The position numbers were made by a program, and so were the translations under genes. A stretch of 64,000 bases of DNA, taken from NCBI RefSeq assembly GCF_000510725.1, contig NZ_AZNZ01000002.1, positions 310,001-374,000 on the forward strand, written 5' to 3'. The notes beneath the pieces were generated by a model that saw only the letters and a program-made list of their open reading frames with translations, was not told the DNA's origin and ran no database searches. Of the stretch, positions 30,196 to 40,039 are shown one piece after another (the first letter of the stretch is position 1; every line of letters starts with the position of its first letter). The stretch comes from Pseudoxanthomonas sp. J31 (GTDB lineage: Bacteria > Pseudomonadota > Gammaproteobacteria > Xanthomonadales > Xanthomonadaceae).

Positions 30196-30776
30196 ATGAC
30201 CACCAGCCGCCAGGGAACGCGAGGCACCCGCGGGCGCATGGCCCGGCTTGCCCGCCAGGCCTGCCGCGCGATGGCCGCCGGCATCGCCCTGGTGCCCGCG
30301 GTGCAGGTGCCGGCAGCCACAGCGGCGCAGGTGCTCGAATGCGTGGTCGAAGGCGAGCCGCCGGAGCGCATGCGCGTCGGCGACGGGGTCTGGCAGGAGT
30401 GGGATGGCACCGCATTCTCGCCGCCGCTGTGCGGGCGTCGCGCCGGCGACCGCCGCCAGCGCGTGGCCTGGAGCTGCCGATGGCAGCCGCATGCGTGGAC
30501 GCTCGAGTACGCCTCGGTCGACCGCCAGAGCCATGGCGTCTACCGCCGCGTGGAGACCCTGGATCCGCGTACCGGCGCCTACCACCGCCGCATCACCGAC
30601 GACACCTTCGTGCTCGAAGGCGGCACGCGGCTGGAGTTCAACGCCTACGGGCAGTGCCGGGTGGTGGAGCACCGAGGCGCGCGCCCCGGTGCGATCCCGT
30701 GGCCGAGGCGGCCAGGACGCTCGCCACCGCGCGCGATGCCAGGGGCCGTTTCGCAGCTTTCCAGGGCCCCGGAAGG
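30196..30776 (+). CDS. secreted hypothetical protein, 3' end uncertain
   Basis: An unrecognised protein with a signal peptide (basic start, hydrophobic MAAGIALVPAVQVPAATAA). Mature sequence is convincing to about residue 170: DTFVLEGGTRLEFNAYGQCR. Past about 30690 the original frame becomes basic and low-complexity and stays open to 31182, crossing the SRP RNA gene and the end of the next gene. The -1 frame there looks more protein-like (DPVAEAARTLATARDARGRF) and stops at 30860. A one-base deletion near 30690 is therefore likely. The end given here is the border of ffs and is only a placeholder. Confidence 0.45.
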
Positions 30777-30886
30777 GTGGCGGCCCCGCCGGCTTGCCTC
30801 GGCGCCCGCGTCGATCGATACCGTTGCTGCCTTCCGGCCCTGGCGGGGTTTTCGACCTAGCGTCGCGAGGGGCCGACGGGGCCACC
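30776..30886 (-). ncRNA. ffs: signal recognition particle RNA (4.5S type)
   Basis: Read on the minus strand, the sequence has the invariant SRP apical domain: AGGGCCGGAAGGCAGCA with the GGAA tetraloop, and the asymmetric bulges on both sides. The ends pair (GGTGG...CCCCG with CGGGG...CCACC, one small bulge), giving a 111-base hairpin of the 4.5S class. It binds Ffh to target membrane proteins. Confidence 0.93.
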
Positions 30887-30927
30887 ATAGACGCGGGCCG
30901 CGCAGCGCGCGGCCCGGTGAGGCGCGC

Positions 30928-30958
30928 ATTCTAGCCCATCGCCGCGGCGCGGCGCCAA
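30928..30958 (-). promoter_or_regulatory. putative promoter of ffs
   Basis: On the minus strand a -10 box TAGAAT (30933-30928) has a weak -35 TTGGCG 19 bases upstream. Between it and the RNA lies a 9-bp GC hairpin (about 30895-30915) that would form a 5' leader. Confidence 0.4.
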
Positions 30959-31042
30959 TGGCGGTTCAGGAACGCGCGGGCCATGGTCCCGGCGTTCGCG
31001 GGGGACGCCGCGCGAACGCAAGGGCCTGGCGCGGGGCGCGGC

Positions 31043-32113
31043 TCAGGGCGCCGCGTGCGCGGGTGCGGCGGCCGGCGCCGGCGGCACGATGGCCAAGGCA
31101 TCCGGCTCGTCGCCGGTGGACCAGCGCTCCACCACCTTCCAGCGCGCGGTATCGACCACCGCGACCTGGTTGCCGCCGCTGATGGCGACGTAGACGCGGC
31201 GGCCATCCGGGTCGGCGACGGCGCCAATCGGCAGGGCCGCGCGGCCAAGCATGGTCTGGCGGTACTCGGCGCCCGGCTCGGCCAGCGCCACCACCGCCAG
31301 CGGCCGGCGCTGCAACACCGAGAACACGCCCAGGGTCGCGGCGCGGGCGTTGGTCACCAGCGCATGCTGGCCGTCGGCGCTGAAGCCGACCCGGATCGGG
31401 AAGCCGGGGCTGTCCAGGGTGGCGATCACGTCCAGCGTTTCCGGATCGTGCACGGTGACGGTATCGGCCTCGCGGTTGCTCACCCACACCGAACCGTCGC
31501 GGGCCACGGCGATGCCTTCGGCGCCATCGCCGGCCGGCTTCTCCAGCACTTCGCCGGTGGCCAGCTCGACCCGGGCCACGGTCCCGGCCTCGACCTTGGC
31601 GACATAGGCGTGGCGGCCGTCCGGCGACAGCGCCAGCATGTGTCCCTTGCCGGGGCCGATGTCGAACACGCGCTCGATGCGGCCGTCCAGGCGGACCTGC
31701 AGCAGTGCGTCGCTGCCCTCGGTGGTGACCAGCAGGTGCCCGCCGTCGTGGGTGAAGCGCATCCCGTGCGGGCGGGTGTTGGCCCCCAGGTCGATCCGGC
31801 GCAGCAGCTGGCCGGCGTGGGCGTCGTACACGCCCAGGGTATGGCCAGGCTCGCGGTGGCCGTACTCGCTGACCACGGCGATGCGGCCGTCGCGGCTGAC
31901 CACGATCTCGTGCGGCGCCGGCGCGGTCGGGGCCTCGCCCAGGCGCTGGCCGTCGGCCAGCGACAGCCGCCACAGGGTGTTGGCGGCCTTGTTGCCGACC
32001 AGCAGGGTGCCAGGCGGCGCCGGCAGTTCCGGGGTGCCGGCGGCGGCGCTGCCGGCGACGGCGGCGATGGCGAACAGGGGGGCGGCCAGGCGCAGGGGGA
32101 ATGCGATCGCCAT
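31043..32113 (-). CDS. exported YncE-like beta-propeller protein
   Basis: A 356-residue protein with a signal peptide (LAAPLFAIAAVAGSAAAG) and about seven repeats of the YVTN/YncE type, for example HEIVVSRDGRIAVVSEYG, GHMLALSPDGRHAYVAKVE, EGIAVARDGSVWVSNREADT and GAVADPDGRRVYVAISGGNQ. It is a periplasmic seven-bladed propeller by family knowledge; the ligand is unknown. It closes the moa gene run, 21 bp after moaE. Confidence 0.85.
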   Translation of the reverse strand: MAIAFPLRLAAPLFAIAAVAGSAAAGTPELPAPPGTLLVGNKAANTLWRLSLADGQRLGEAPTAPAPHEIVVSRDGRIAVVSEYGHREPGHTLGVYDAHAGQLLRRIDLGANTRPHGMRFTHDGGHLLVTTEGSDALLQVRLDGRIERVFDIGPGKGHMLALSPDGRHAYVAKVEAGTVARVELATGEVLEKPAGDGAEGIAVARDGSVWVSNREADTVTVHDPETLDVIATLDSPGFPIRVGFSADGQHALVTNARAATLGVFSVLQRRPLAVVALAEPGAEYRQTMLGRAALPIGAVADPDGRRVYVAISGGNQVAVVDTARWKVVERWSTGDEPDALAIVPPAPAAAPAHAAP

Positions 32114-32134
32114 GGGAAGGTCTCCGGTTGCCCG

Positions 32135-32599
32135 TCAGGACGGCTGCGGCGGGCTGCCGGGTCCGTCCGGGTGCAGCCATTGTGGCGGGCCGTCGGTATA
32201 GCGCTCGTGTTTCCAGATCGGCACCCGCGCCTTGACCTGGTCGATGACGTAGCGGCAGGCATCGAAGGCGGCGTCGCGGTGCGCGGCGCTGGCCCCCACC
32301 CACACCGCCAGCCCGCCCACCGGCAGCTCGCCGACCCGGTGCACGCAGTGCACGCCGGCGACGGCGAAGCGCGCCACGGCTTCCTCGACGATGCGCCGCC
32401 CCTCCTCCAGCGCCAGCGCGGCGTAGGCCTCGTAATACAGGCCGCCGACCGGGCGGCCGTCGTTGTGGTTGCGGATCCAGCCCTCGAAGCTGGCATAGGC
32501 GCCGGCCTCGTCGCGCAGCAGGCCCTCGCGCAGCGGGGCGATGTCGAACGGTGCATCGGCCAGTTCGAAGCGGGCCAGCGGGGTACTCGGATCGCCCAT
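32135..32599 (-). CDS. moaE: molybdopterin synthase catalytic subunit
   Basis: A 154-residue MoaE that inserts sulfur carried by MoaD into precursor Z to form molybdopterin. Family blocks are FEGWIRNHNDGRPVGGLYYE, HRVGELPVGGLAVWVGASAA and PIWKHERYTDG, with the active-site lysine. It starts one base after the moaD stop. Confidence 0.94.
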   Translation of the reverse strand: MGDPSTPLARFELADAPFDIAPLREGLLRDEAGAYASFEGWIRNHNDGRPVGGLYYEAYAALALEEGRRIVEEAVARFAVAGVHCVHRVGELPVGGLAVWVGASAAHRDAAFDACRYVIDQVKARVPIWKHERYTDGPPQWLHPDGPGSPPQPS

Positions 32600-32600
32600 C

Positions 32601-32846
32601 TCAGCCTCCCGATACCGGCGGGATGAACACCACCTCGCTGCCCTCGCGCGGCGGATCGGACCAGGCGGCGAACGAGCCGTCCATCGCCACCCGCAGGCGT
32701 TCGCGCGGCCAGCGCAGGCCGTGGCGGGCCGCGACCTCGGCGTACAGCGCCGCCAGGTCCGCCGCGGCGGTCTCGACTTCCTCGCGCTCGCAGCCAGCCG
32801 CGTCGCGCAGCGAGGCGAAGTACAGCAGCGCCACCCTCGCCATCAT
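32601..32846 (-). CDS. moaD: molybdopterin synthase sulfur carrier subunit
   Basis: An 81-residue ubiquitin-fold protein that ends in the required Gly-Gly (FIPPVSGG), where the thiocarboxylate forms. The start at 32846 overlaps the moaC stop (ATGA); a second ATG follows at once. It carries sulfur to MoaE. Confidence 0.93.
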   Translation of the reverse strand: MMARVALLYFASLRDAAGCEREEVETAAADLAALYAEVAARHGLRWPRERLRVAMDGSFAAWSDPPREGSEVVFIPPVSGG

Positions 32847-33352
32847 CCCACCTGCCCGAAGTCGCGCTTGCCGCCGCGCTTGCCCAGCAGCTTCGCCGGG
32901 CCCAGCACGATGGCATGCGACAACGCCTTGGTCATGTCGTAGACCGTCAGCGCGGCCACGGTGGCGCCGGTCAGCGCCTCCATCTCCACCCCGGTGCGCG
33001 CGGTCGTGCGCGCGGTGCACTCGATCCGCAGCTCGCGTTCGCCGTGCCAGTCGATGGCGATGCGCACGCCTTCCAGCGGCAGTGCATGGCAGAACGGGAT
33101 CAGCTCGTGGGTGCGCTTGGCGGCCATGGTGCCGGCGATCACCGCGGTGTCGATGATCCCGCCCTTGCTGGAGCGCATGCCGCTGGCGCGCAGCTGCGCC
33201 GCCACCGTCGCCGGGAACGCGACCCTGCACTGCGCGGTGGCGCTGCGCGCGGTCACGTCCTTGGCGGATACGTCGACCATGGCCGGTCGGCCTTCGGCAT
33301 CGACATGGGTCAGCGCGGCGGGCGCGCGGCGGGAAGACGTGCGTGTGGCCAC
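32843..33352 (-). CDS. moaC: cyclic pyranopterin monophosphate synthase
   Basis: A 169-residue MoaC working after MoaA in molybdenum cofactor synthesis. Motifs are [20 protein letters not shown], the [12 protein letters not shown] segment with catalytic residues, and [23 protein letters not shown]. It starts with GTG at 33352, directly at the moaA stop (TGAGTG). Confidence 0.94.
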   Translation of the reverse strand: MATRTSSRRAPAALTHVDAEGRPAMVDVSAKDVTARSATAQCRVAFPATVAAQLRASGMRSSKGGIIDTAVIAGTMAAKRTHELIPFCHALPLEGVRIAIDWHGERELRIECTARTTARTGVEMEALTGATVAALTVYDMTKALSHAIVLGPAKLLGKRGGKRDFGQVG

Positions 33353-34372
33353 TCAACCTCCGATCAGGTACATCTCGATGGGCCGGCGCGCCGGCGCCTG
33401 GCCGCGGATTTCGCTGTAGCGGTCCTCGCGCGCCGACCACAGCCGCGCCACCGCTTCGGCCACGCCCTGCCCGCCGCCGGCCAGCGCCGGCCTGAGGTCG
33501 TGGCCGCGGTCTGCGAACAGGCAGGTGTAGAGGTGGCCATCGGCGGAAACGCGGGCGCGGTGGCAGTCGCCGCAGAACGGCGCGCTGACCGAGCTGATGA
33601 AGCCGACCTCGCCACCACCGTCGGCGAAGGCGTAGCGCTGCGCCACCTCGCCGGCGTAGCTGGCGGCCAGCGGGCGCAGCGGCCAGCGCGCGGCGATGCG
33701 CGCGCGCAGTTCCTCGGCGCGCACCACCTGGGCCGGGTCCCAGCCGTTGCAGGTGCCCACGTCCATGTACTCGATGAAGCGCACCACGTGGCCGCTGCCG
33801 CGGAAGCGCTCCAGCAGCGGCAGCACCTGGTCCTCGTTGACCCCGCGCAGGACCACGCAGTTGAGCTTGATCCGGTCGAACCCGGCCGCTTCGGCGGCGG
33901 CGATGCCTTCCAGCACCGCGCCGACCTCGCCGCGTTGCCCGGACATGGCCCGGAACACGTCCGGATCCAGCGCATCCAGGCTCACCGTCAGCCGGCGCAG
34001 GCCCGCCTCGCGCAGCGCGCGCGCCTGCGCCGCCAGCAGCGCGCCATTGGTGGTCAGGGCCAGGTCCTCGATCCCGGGGATGCGCGCCAGGCGCGCGACC
34101 AGCCCGGGCAGGTTCCGGCGCAGCAGCGGCTCGCCCCCGGTCAGGCGCAGCTTGCGCACGCCCACCTGGACGAAGCCGCGCACCAGGGTCTCGATCTGGT
34201 CGAAGGACAGCCGGTCGGCGGCATGGGTGCCGTGGTCGTCGGGCACGCGCTCGGCCGGCATGCAGTAGCCGCAGCGGAAGTTGCAGGCGTCGATCACCGA
34301 CAGGCGCAGGTCGCGCAACGGCCGCCCGAGCCGGTCCCGGGGCAGCGGCGCGCGGGCCTGCACCGCGCTCAT
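33353..34372 (-). CDS. moaA: GTP 3',8-cyclase (radical SAM)
   Basis: A 339-residue radical SAM enzyme for the first step of molybdopterin synthesis. The SAM-cluster cysteines are Cys30, Cys34 and Cys37 in DACNFRCGYCMP. The second cluster is seen in SAPFCGDCHRARVSADGHLY with a further Cys. The C-terminal Gly-Gly (YLIGG) is present. The start overlaps the end of the MBL hydrolase gene by four bases. Confidence 0.96.
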   Translation of the reverse strand: MSAVQARAPLPRDRLGRPLRDLRLSVIDACNFRCGYCMPAERVPDDHGTHAADRLSFDQIETLVRGFVQVGVRKLRLTGGEPLLRRNLPGLVARLARIPGIEDLALTTNGALLAAQARALREAGLRRLTVSLDALDPDVFRAMSGQRGEVGAVLEGIAAAEAAGFDRIKLNCVVLRGVNEDQVLPLLERFRGSGHVVRFIEYMDVGTCNGWDPAQVVRAEELRARIAARWPLRPLAASYAGEVAQRYAFADGGGEVGFISSVSAPFCGDCHRARVSADGHLYTCLFADRGHDLRPALAGGGQGVAEAVARLWSAREDRYSEIRGQAPARRPIEMYLIGG

Positions 34373-35130
34373 GAGGCCTCCGCCACCGGCGCGGTGGGCT
34401 CGGCCAGGGCCAGCACCTGGCCGGGGCGGCCCACGGCATAGCCGCGGGCGGCCAGCGCCTCGCCGTCGGCGGGGCTGGCGTAGTGGTAAAGCACCATGCG
34501 CTGGCGCAGCTCGGCCGGATACTCGCGTTCCAGGTCCTCGATCCCGGTGTGCGAGGGATTGCCGACCAGGCCGCAGTCATGGGCCACCAGCTCGCCGGCA
34601 TCGGCGTAGCGCGCCAGCGTCTCCGGGATCGGACGGGTATCGCCGCTCCACACCAGGCTGCCGCGCAGGCGCAGGCCGAAGGCGGTCTCGGGCCAGTGGT
34701 GGCGCACCGGGAACACCTCCAGGCGCACGCCCTCGTGCCAGAAGGCATCGCCCACCGGCACCAGCTGGAACGCATCCCAGAAGTTGGCGCCGCCCTCGGC
34801 CAGGACGTTGGGGTAGTCGCCGATGCGCCGGTGCAGCAGCGGCACCACCGGCGCCGGCACGTACACGCGGATGCGGCCGCGCCGCGCCGGATCGAAATAG
34901 GCGGAAACGAACAGGCGCTCGAAGCCGGCCACGTGGTCCAGGTGGACGTGGGTGACGAACAACGCGTCCGGATGGCCGCCGTAGTGCTGCTCGAACGCGG
35001 TCAGGCCCTCGGCGCCGCAATCGATGGTCAGCCAGGGACGGCCGTCGCGCTCGAGCGTGGCCATGGGCGAGCCCAGCGCCACCGCCGAGGCATTGCCCAC
35101 GCCGTGCAGCCGCAGCGCCCAGGCGGCCAT
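34369..35130 (-). CDS. MBL-fold metallohydrolase
   Basis: A 253-residue metallo-beta-lactamase fold protein. The metal motif is THVHLDHVAGFERL; later ligands are in VFPVRHHWPETAFGL, WSGDTRPI and LYHYASPADG. The layout recalls RNase Z-like and PhnP-like hydrolases, but the substrate is not evident. It is translationally coupled to moaA and follows kdkA by one base, so it is part of the kdkA-moa run. Confidence 0.88.
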   Translation of the reverse strand: MAAWALRLHGVGNASAVALGSPMATLERDGRPWLTIDCGAEGLTAFEQHYGGHPDALFVTHVHLDHVAGFERLFVSAYFDPARRGRIRVYVPAPVVPLLHRRIGDYPNVLAEGGANFWDAFQLVPVGDAFWHEGVRLEVFPVRHHWPETAFGLRLRGSLVWSGDTRPIPETLARYADAGELVAHDCGLVGNPSHTGIEDLEREYPAELRQRMVLYHYASPADGEALAARGYAVGRPGQVLALAEPTAPVAEAS

Positions 35131-35131
35131 C

Positions 35132-35881
35132 TCAGCAGCCCCGGTTCCAGGACAGCTCGTAGGCGCGGCGCAGGCGCGAGAAGTCCTTCTCCACCTCCTC
35201 CACGCTGCGCTGGCCGCGCAGCTTCAGCAGCGAGCGCAGCAGCCGGCGCAGGTTGGCCTCGCGCCAGCCGGTGGCGGGGATGCGCATGCGCCCGCGGTCG
35301 AAGTCGATCAACCAGCCGCGGCCGTTGCCGTCGAAAAGGATGTTGTGCGCGTTGAGGTCGGCGTGCTCCAGGCCCTCGCGGTGGAAGCGCGCGATCAGGC
35401 GCCCGGTCTCCTCCCACGGCGCGCCGCTGCCGGCCACCTGGGCGCGGTCGGCCAGCGAGCGCACGCCCTCCAGCCGCTCCAGCAGGATCGCGGCGCGGTA
35501 GAACGCCCCCTGGCGCAGGTACGAGGCGGCCAGCGGGCGCGGCACCGGCAGGCCGCGCTTGAGCAGTTCGCGCATCAACCGGAACTCGGCGAAGCTGCGG
35601 GTACGGGCGGCGCCGCGCCACACGTAGCGGTCGCGGCTGACCGCGGCGGCCAGGCCGCCGCGCAGGTAGTGGCGCAGCACCGACGGGCCGAACGGCGCGT
35701 CCACGAACCAGGCGCCGCCGCGGCCGCCGGAACCCACCGGACGCGCGCGTTCGCCCCAGGCCGCGGGCGAGAACAGTTCCGGCCCGGCTTGCCGCAGCCG
35801 TTCGCGGTCGAACAGAATGGCGCCGTAACCGCTGCCGGCGCGGTAGGGCGACAAGGCTTCGTTTGCGTCGAACGCGACCAT
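35132..35881 (-). CDS. kdkA: 3-deoxy-D-manno-octulosonic acid kinase
   Basis: A 249-residue protein-kinase-like enzyme that phosphorylates Kdo on lipid A precursors. N-terminal blocks are [20 protein letters not shown] and [20 protein letters not shown]. The catalytic loop is [16 protein letters not shown] and the metal motif [10 protein letters not shown]. The start at 35881 is 30 bp from the divergent GT9 gene, which fits a lipopolysaccharide inner-core locus. Confidence 0.93.
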   Translation of the reverse strand: MVAFDANEALSPYRAGSGYGAILFDRERLRQAGPELFSPAAWGERARPVGSGGRGGAWFVDAPFGPSVLRHYLRGGLAAAVSRDRYVWRGAARTRSFAEFRLMRELLKRGLPVPRPLAASYLRQGAFYRAAILLERLEGVRSLADRAQVAGSGAPWEETGRLIARFHREGLEHADLNAHNILFDGNGRGWLIDFDRGRMRIPATGWREANLRRLLRSLLKLRGQRSVEEVEKDFSRLRRAYELSWNRGC

Positions 35882-35911
35882 CCTCGCGAGTCTAACAACA
35901 CCCCGAGACCG

Positions 35912-36949
35912 ATGCGCCCCTCGATCTGCCTGCTGCGCCTGTCCGCCCTGGGCGACGTCACCCACGTGGTCCCGCTGGTACGGACGCTGCAGCGCGCCTG
36001 GCCGGGCCTCCACCTGCACTGGATCATCGATCCGGGCGGCCGGCGCCTGCTGGAAGGGCTGGAGGACGTCACCTTCCACGTCTACGACAAGCGCAGCGGC
36101 CTGGCCGGGATGCGCGCCTTGCGCCGGCAGCTGCCGGCGGAGCGGTTCGACGTGTTGCTGCAGCTGCAGGTGGCGGCGCGCGCCAACGTGCTGTCGGCCT
36201 TCGTGCCGGCGCGGCGCCGGGTCGGCTACGACCGTTCCCGCTCCAAGGACCTGCACGGCCTGTTCATCAACGAGCGCATCCCGGACCGCCCGGGCATCCA
36301 CGTGCTGGACGCCATCGGCAGCTTCTGCGAGCCGCTGGGCCTGGTCCAGGACAAGGTCGAGTGGAACCTGCCGGTGCCGGCCGAGGCGCATGAATGGGCC
36401 GCGGCGCAATGGCCGGACGATGGCGCCCCGGTGCTGATGATCTCGCCCTGCTCCAGCCACCAGCGCCGCAACTGGTACCCGGACCGCTACGCCGCCCTGG
36501 CCGACCACGCCGCCGCGCGCGGCTGGCGGGTGGTGCTGTGCGGCGGCCGCAGCGGGCTGGAGCGCAGCACCGCCGATGCCATCGTCGCGGCCATGCGCGC
36601 CCCGGTGCTGGACCTGGTCGGCAAGGACACCCTCAAGCAGCTGCCGGCCCTGCTGGCGCGCGCCGACCTGCTGGTCACACCGGACTCCGGGCCGATGCAC
36701 ATCGCCAACGCCATGGGCACGAAGGTGCTGGGCCTGCATGCGGCCAGCAACCCGGCGCGCAGTGGCCCCTACTCGGACCGCCGCTACTGCGTGGACCGTT
36801 ACGACGACGCGGCGCGCAAGTACCTCGGCAAGCCCGCCGCGGCCCTCAAATGGGGCACCAAGATCGAGCACGAAGGCGTGATGGAACTGGTCACCGTGCA
36901 GGATGCCATCGAGGCCTTCGAGCGCTACCGTGCCGACCATGGCCGCTGA
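35912..36949 (+). CDS. glycosyltransferase family 9, heptosyltransferase-like
   Basis: A 345-residue GT-B enzyme of the heptosyltransferase family. It starts [20 protein letters not shown], with GDVTH as the GT9 N-terminal loop. The C-terminal nucleotide-sugar site is [20 protein letters not shown] followed by [20 protein letters not shown]. Xanthomonads place such a gene next to kdkA, so lipopolysaccharide core assembly is likely; the exact sugar is not clear. Confidence 0.9.
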   Translation: MRPSICLLRLSALGDVTHVVPLVRTLQRAWPGLHLHWIIDPGGRRLLEGLEDVTFHVYDKRSGLAGMRALRRQLPAERFDVLLQLQVAARANVLSAFVPARRRVGYDRSRSKDLHGLFINERIPDRPGIHVLDAIGSFCEPLGLVQDKVEWNLPVPAEAHEWAAAQWPDDGAPVLMISPCSSHQRRNWYPDRYAALADHAAARGWRVVLCGGRSGLERSTADAIVAAMRAPVLDLVGKDTLKQLPALLARADLLVTPDSGPMHIANAMGTKVLGLHAASNPARSGPYSDRRYCVDRYDDAARKYLGKPAAALKWGTKIEHEGVMELVTVQDAIEAFERYRADHGR

Positions 36950-36967
36950 CGCCCAGATCCGGACCTG

Positions 36968-39900
36968 ATGCGCCGGGCCGACGACGCAAGGTTGCCGGCC
37001 CCCGTCCTGCCCGCCGCCGCGGTGCTGGGCCTGTTCGTGGTTTCCGGCTTCGCCGGGCTGGTCTACCAGTCGCTGTGGTCGCATTACCTGGGCCTGGTGC
37101 TGGGACATGCGGCGTACGCGCAAAGCCTGGTGCTGGCGATCTTCATGGGCGGCATGGCCCTGGGCGCCTGGGGCGCGGCGCGGCTGGGCCTGCGCTGGCG
37201 CCGGCTGGTGCTGGCCTATGCGGCGGCCGAGGCCGCGATCGGCGTGCTGGGGCTGGCCTTCCACCCGGTGTTCGTTGGCTATACCCGGCTGTCGGAGGGC
37301 GTGCTCGCCGCCCTGGGCGACGGCCTGGCCGCACAGCTGTATCCGTGGCTTAGCGCGGCCCTGTTGATCCTGCCGGCCTGCATCCTGCTGGGGGCGACCT
37401 TCCCGCTGCTGAGCGCCGGCTGGATCCGCGCCCGCCAGGGCCAGGACGCGCGCGTGCTGGGCGGGCTGTACTTCGCCAACAGCCTGGGCGCGGCCGCCGG
37501 TGCGCTGGCCGCGACCTTCCTGCTGCTGCCACGGCTGGGCATGCCCGGGGCGCTGGCGGCGGCCGGCCTTGCCAACCTGCTGGTCGCGGCGGTGGCGGCG
37601 TGGCTGGCACGCGGCGACGGCGTGGCTGCAACGCGGGCAACGGCGGCCTCAGCGCCCGATGGCGCGTCCGCGCGGCACAGCCCGCTGCTGCGCGCGGTGC
37701 TGTGGGCCGGGCTGCTGTCGGGTGCCTGCTCGTTCGTCTACGAGATCGGCTGGATCCGCCTGCTCAACCAGGCCCTGGGCACCACCGTGCACAGCTTCGA
37801 GCTGATGCTGGCCGCGTTCCTGCTGGGCCTGGCCGGCGGTGGCGCCTGGGTCCATCGTCGCGGCGGCCGCCTGGACGATCCGCTGCGCACCGCGGCGATC
37901 GCCCAGGTCGCGATGGGCGTGGCGGCGTTGCTGTCGTTGCTGGCGTTCGCGCAGTCCTTCGACTGGGCCGCGGCGCTGGTGCAATCGCTATCGCGCACCG
38001 ACGGCGGCTACCGCCTGTTCCTGCTCGGCAGCGCCGGGGTGGCGATGGCGGTGATGCTGCCGGCCGCGTTCTTCGCCGGCACCACCCTGCCGCTGTTCAC
38101 CCTGGGCCTGCTGCGCGCCGGCGGTGGCGAGGCATCGATCGGACGGTTGTACGCGGCCAATACCGTCGGCGCGATTGCCGGCGTGCTGCTGATGACCCAC
38201 GTGCTGGTGCCATTGCTGGGCGTGCGCCTGGGCCTGGTGCTGGCCGCGGTGGGCGACATCGCCATCGGTTTCTGGCTGCTGGCGCATGCGCGCGGCGAAC
38301 TGCAGCCGGCGCGGCTGGCCGCGCTGTCGGGAAGCGCCGTGGCGGCGCTGCTGCTGGCCCTGGTGTGGGGCCGGGCGGATCCACGCACCCAGCTCTCCGG
38401 CGCGTTCCGCACCGGCCACGCGCGGCTGGACGCTTCGCTGGAGGTGCCGTTCCTGCGCGACGGCAAGACCGCCACCATCGGCGTGGTCCGCTCCGGCACG
38501 TACGGGACCCTCTCGCTGCTGACCAATGGCAAGTCCGACGGTGCCATGGCACAGGACCTGGAGCGCCCGCCCGGCGGCGACGAGCTGACCATGGTGAGCC
38601 TGGGCGCGCTGCCGCTGGCGCTGCATCCGCAGCCGCGCCAGGTCGGGGTGATCGGCTGGGGCCTGGGCCTGTCCACGCATACCCTGCTGGGCAGCGACCG
38701 GGTGCAGCGGGTGGAGACGGTGGAGATCGAGCCACTGGTGCACCGCGCCGGCGCGCAGCTGTTCGCGCGGCGGATCGCGCGGGCGCTGCAGGATCCGCGT
38801 TCGCAGGTGCATTTCGACGACGCACGCCGGTTCTACGCCAGCGGCCGGCGCCGCTACGACGTGATCGTGTCCGAGCCCTCAAACCCCTGGGTCAGCGGCG
38901 TGGCCGGCCTTTTCACCACCGAGTTCTACCGCTTCCTGCACGGCCACCTGGCCGAGGACGGGTTGCTGGTGCAGTGGCTGCAGAGCTACGAAATCGACGA
39001 TGCGCTGCTGGCTTCGATCCTGGCCGCGCTGCTGGAGAACTTCGCCGACGCGCGCCTGTACCTGGCCCAGGACAACGACCTGGTGGTGGTCGCCTGCCGC
39101 AGCACCTGCCCGGCGGCCGACGCGGCGCGCCTGCGGGTCACCGGCGAACTGGCCCGGGAGACCGCGCGGGTCGGGCTGGATGGCGATGCCGCCCTGGCCG
39201 TGCGCGAACTGGGCGGCCGCGCCCTGCTGCAAACCTACGTCCGCGCCCTGGGCGCCGCCCCGCACAGCGATTTCCATCCGCAGGTCTCGCTGCAGGGCCC
39301 GCGGACGCGCTTCCGCGCCGACCGTGCCGACACCCTGCAGCGCCTTGCCGACAACGGCCTGCCGGTGCTGGACCTGATGGAGGGACGGATCCTGCCGCCG
39401 GCCAGCGAGGCCGTCGCCGCCCTGCCCGGGCACAGCGTGCTGCAGGCGCGGCAGCGCGCGATCGCGCTGGCCGCGGCGCTGTCCGGGCAGCCGCGCGCCA
39501 CGCCCCTGCCGGCACGCCAGCACGAACTGGCCGAGGCCGAACACGAGCTGCAGGCGCTGCTGGGGCTGTCGCAGGGTCCGGTCGCCGACCTGGCCACCTG
39601 GACCCGCGCCGCGGCCGCGGTGGCGGCGGCCACCCTGGGCCACCTGCCGCCGCAGGACCTGGAACGGGTCTGGATCGCGCCGGCGTGGATCCAGCGCGAC
39701 GTCCAGCCGGCGGCCGTGCGCGCGGTGCTGGACCTGTACGCCACCGCGGCCGCGCGCGATGCCGAAGCCATGCTGCGCACCGGCGAGGCGCTGCTGCAGC
39801 GGCCGGAGGCCTATCCGCTGGAACTGCAGGAACAAGCGCTGGTGCTGGCCCAACTGGGCGCGCTGGGTTCAGGCCGCGCGGAGGAGGTCGAGCGCCTGCA

Positions 39901-40039
39901 CCGGGGCTACGGCGTGGCCCTGCCCCATGGCGAGCGCCTGCGCATGGTCCGGCACCTGGTCCGGGTACGCGGCCTGGAGCTGGCCGCGGCCGGGACAGCG
40001 GCCGGCGACGCGGCTCAGGGCGTAGCGCCGGTGCGGTAG
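36968..40039 (+). CDS. fused membrane (MFS-like)/spermidine synthase-like protein
   Basis: A 1023-residue protein in three parts. Residues 1 to about 480 hold two blocks of membrane helices ([20 protein letters not shown] at the start, [15 protein letters not shown] later). Residues about 490-715 form a spermidine-synthase-like Rossmann domain: [55 protein letters not shown] and [20 protein letters not shown]. The glycine motif reads GWGLG, not the SpeE form GGGDG, so polyamine synthesis is doubtful. The last 300 residues are helical and unassigned. It overlaps the convergent DUF6165 gene by 25 bp. Confidence 0.85.
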   Translation: MRRADDARLPAPVLPAAAVLGLFVVSGFAGLVYQSLWSHYLGLVLGHAAYAQSLVLAIFMGGMALGAWGAARLGLRWRRLVLAYAAAEAAIGVLGLAFHPVFVGYTRLSEGVLAALGDGLAAQLYPWLSAALLILPACILLGATFPLLSAGWIRARQGQDARVLGGLYFANSLGAAAGALAATFLLLPRLGMPGALAAAGLANLLVAAVAAWLARGDGVAATRATAASAPDGASARHSPLLRAVLWAGLLSGACSFVYEIGWIRLLNQALGTTVHSFELMLAAFLLGLAGGGAWVHRRGGRLDDPLRTAAIAQVAMGVAALLSLLAFAQSFDWAAALVQSLSRTDGGYRLFLLGSAGVAMAVMLPAAFFAGTTLPLFTLGLLRAGGGEASIGRLYAANTVGAIAGVLLMTHVLVPLLGVRLGLVLAAVGDIAIGFWLLAHARGELQPARLAALSGSAVAALLLALVWGRADPRTQLSGAFRTGHARLDASLEVPFLRDGKTATIGVVRSGTYGTLSLLTNGKSDGAMAQDLERPPGGDELTMVSLGALPLALHPQPRQVGVIGWGLGLSTHTLLGSDRVQRVETVEIEPLVHRAGAQLFARRIARALQDPRSQVHFDDARRFYASGRRRYDVIVSEPSNPWVSGVAGLFTTEFYRFLHGHLAEDGLLVQWLQSYEIDDALLASILAALLENFADARLYLAQDNDLVVVACRSTCPAADAARLRVTGELARETARVGLDGDAALAVRELGGRALLQTYVRALGAAPHSDFHPQVSLQGPRTRFRADRADTLQRLADNGLPVLDLMEGRILPPASEAVAALPGHSVLQARQRAIALAAALSGQPRATPLPARQHELAEAEHELQALLGLSQGPVADLATWTRAAAAVAAATLGHLPPQDLERVWIAPAWIQRDVQPAAVRAVLDLYATAAARDAEAMLRTGEALLQRPEAYPLELQEQALVLAQLGALGSGRAEEVERLHRGYGVALPHGERLRMVRHLVRVRGLELAAAGTAAGDAAQGVAPVR

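Noticed and set aside
29605-31182. Extension of the secreted protein frame to 31182
   Set aside because: It would cross the SRP RNA gene and the 3' end of the beta-propeller gene, and its sequence past 30690 is low-complexity.
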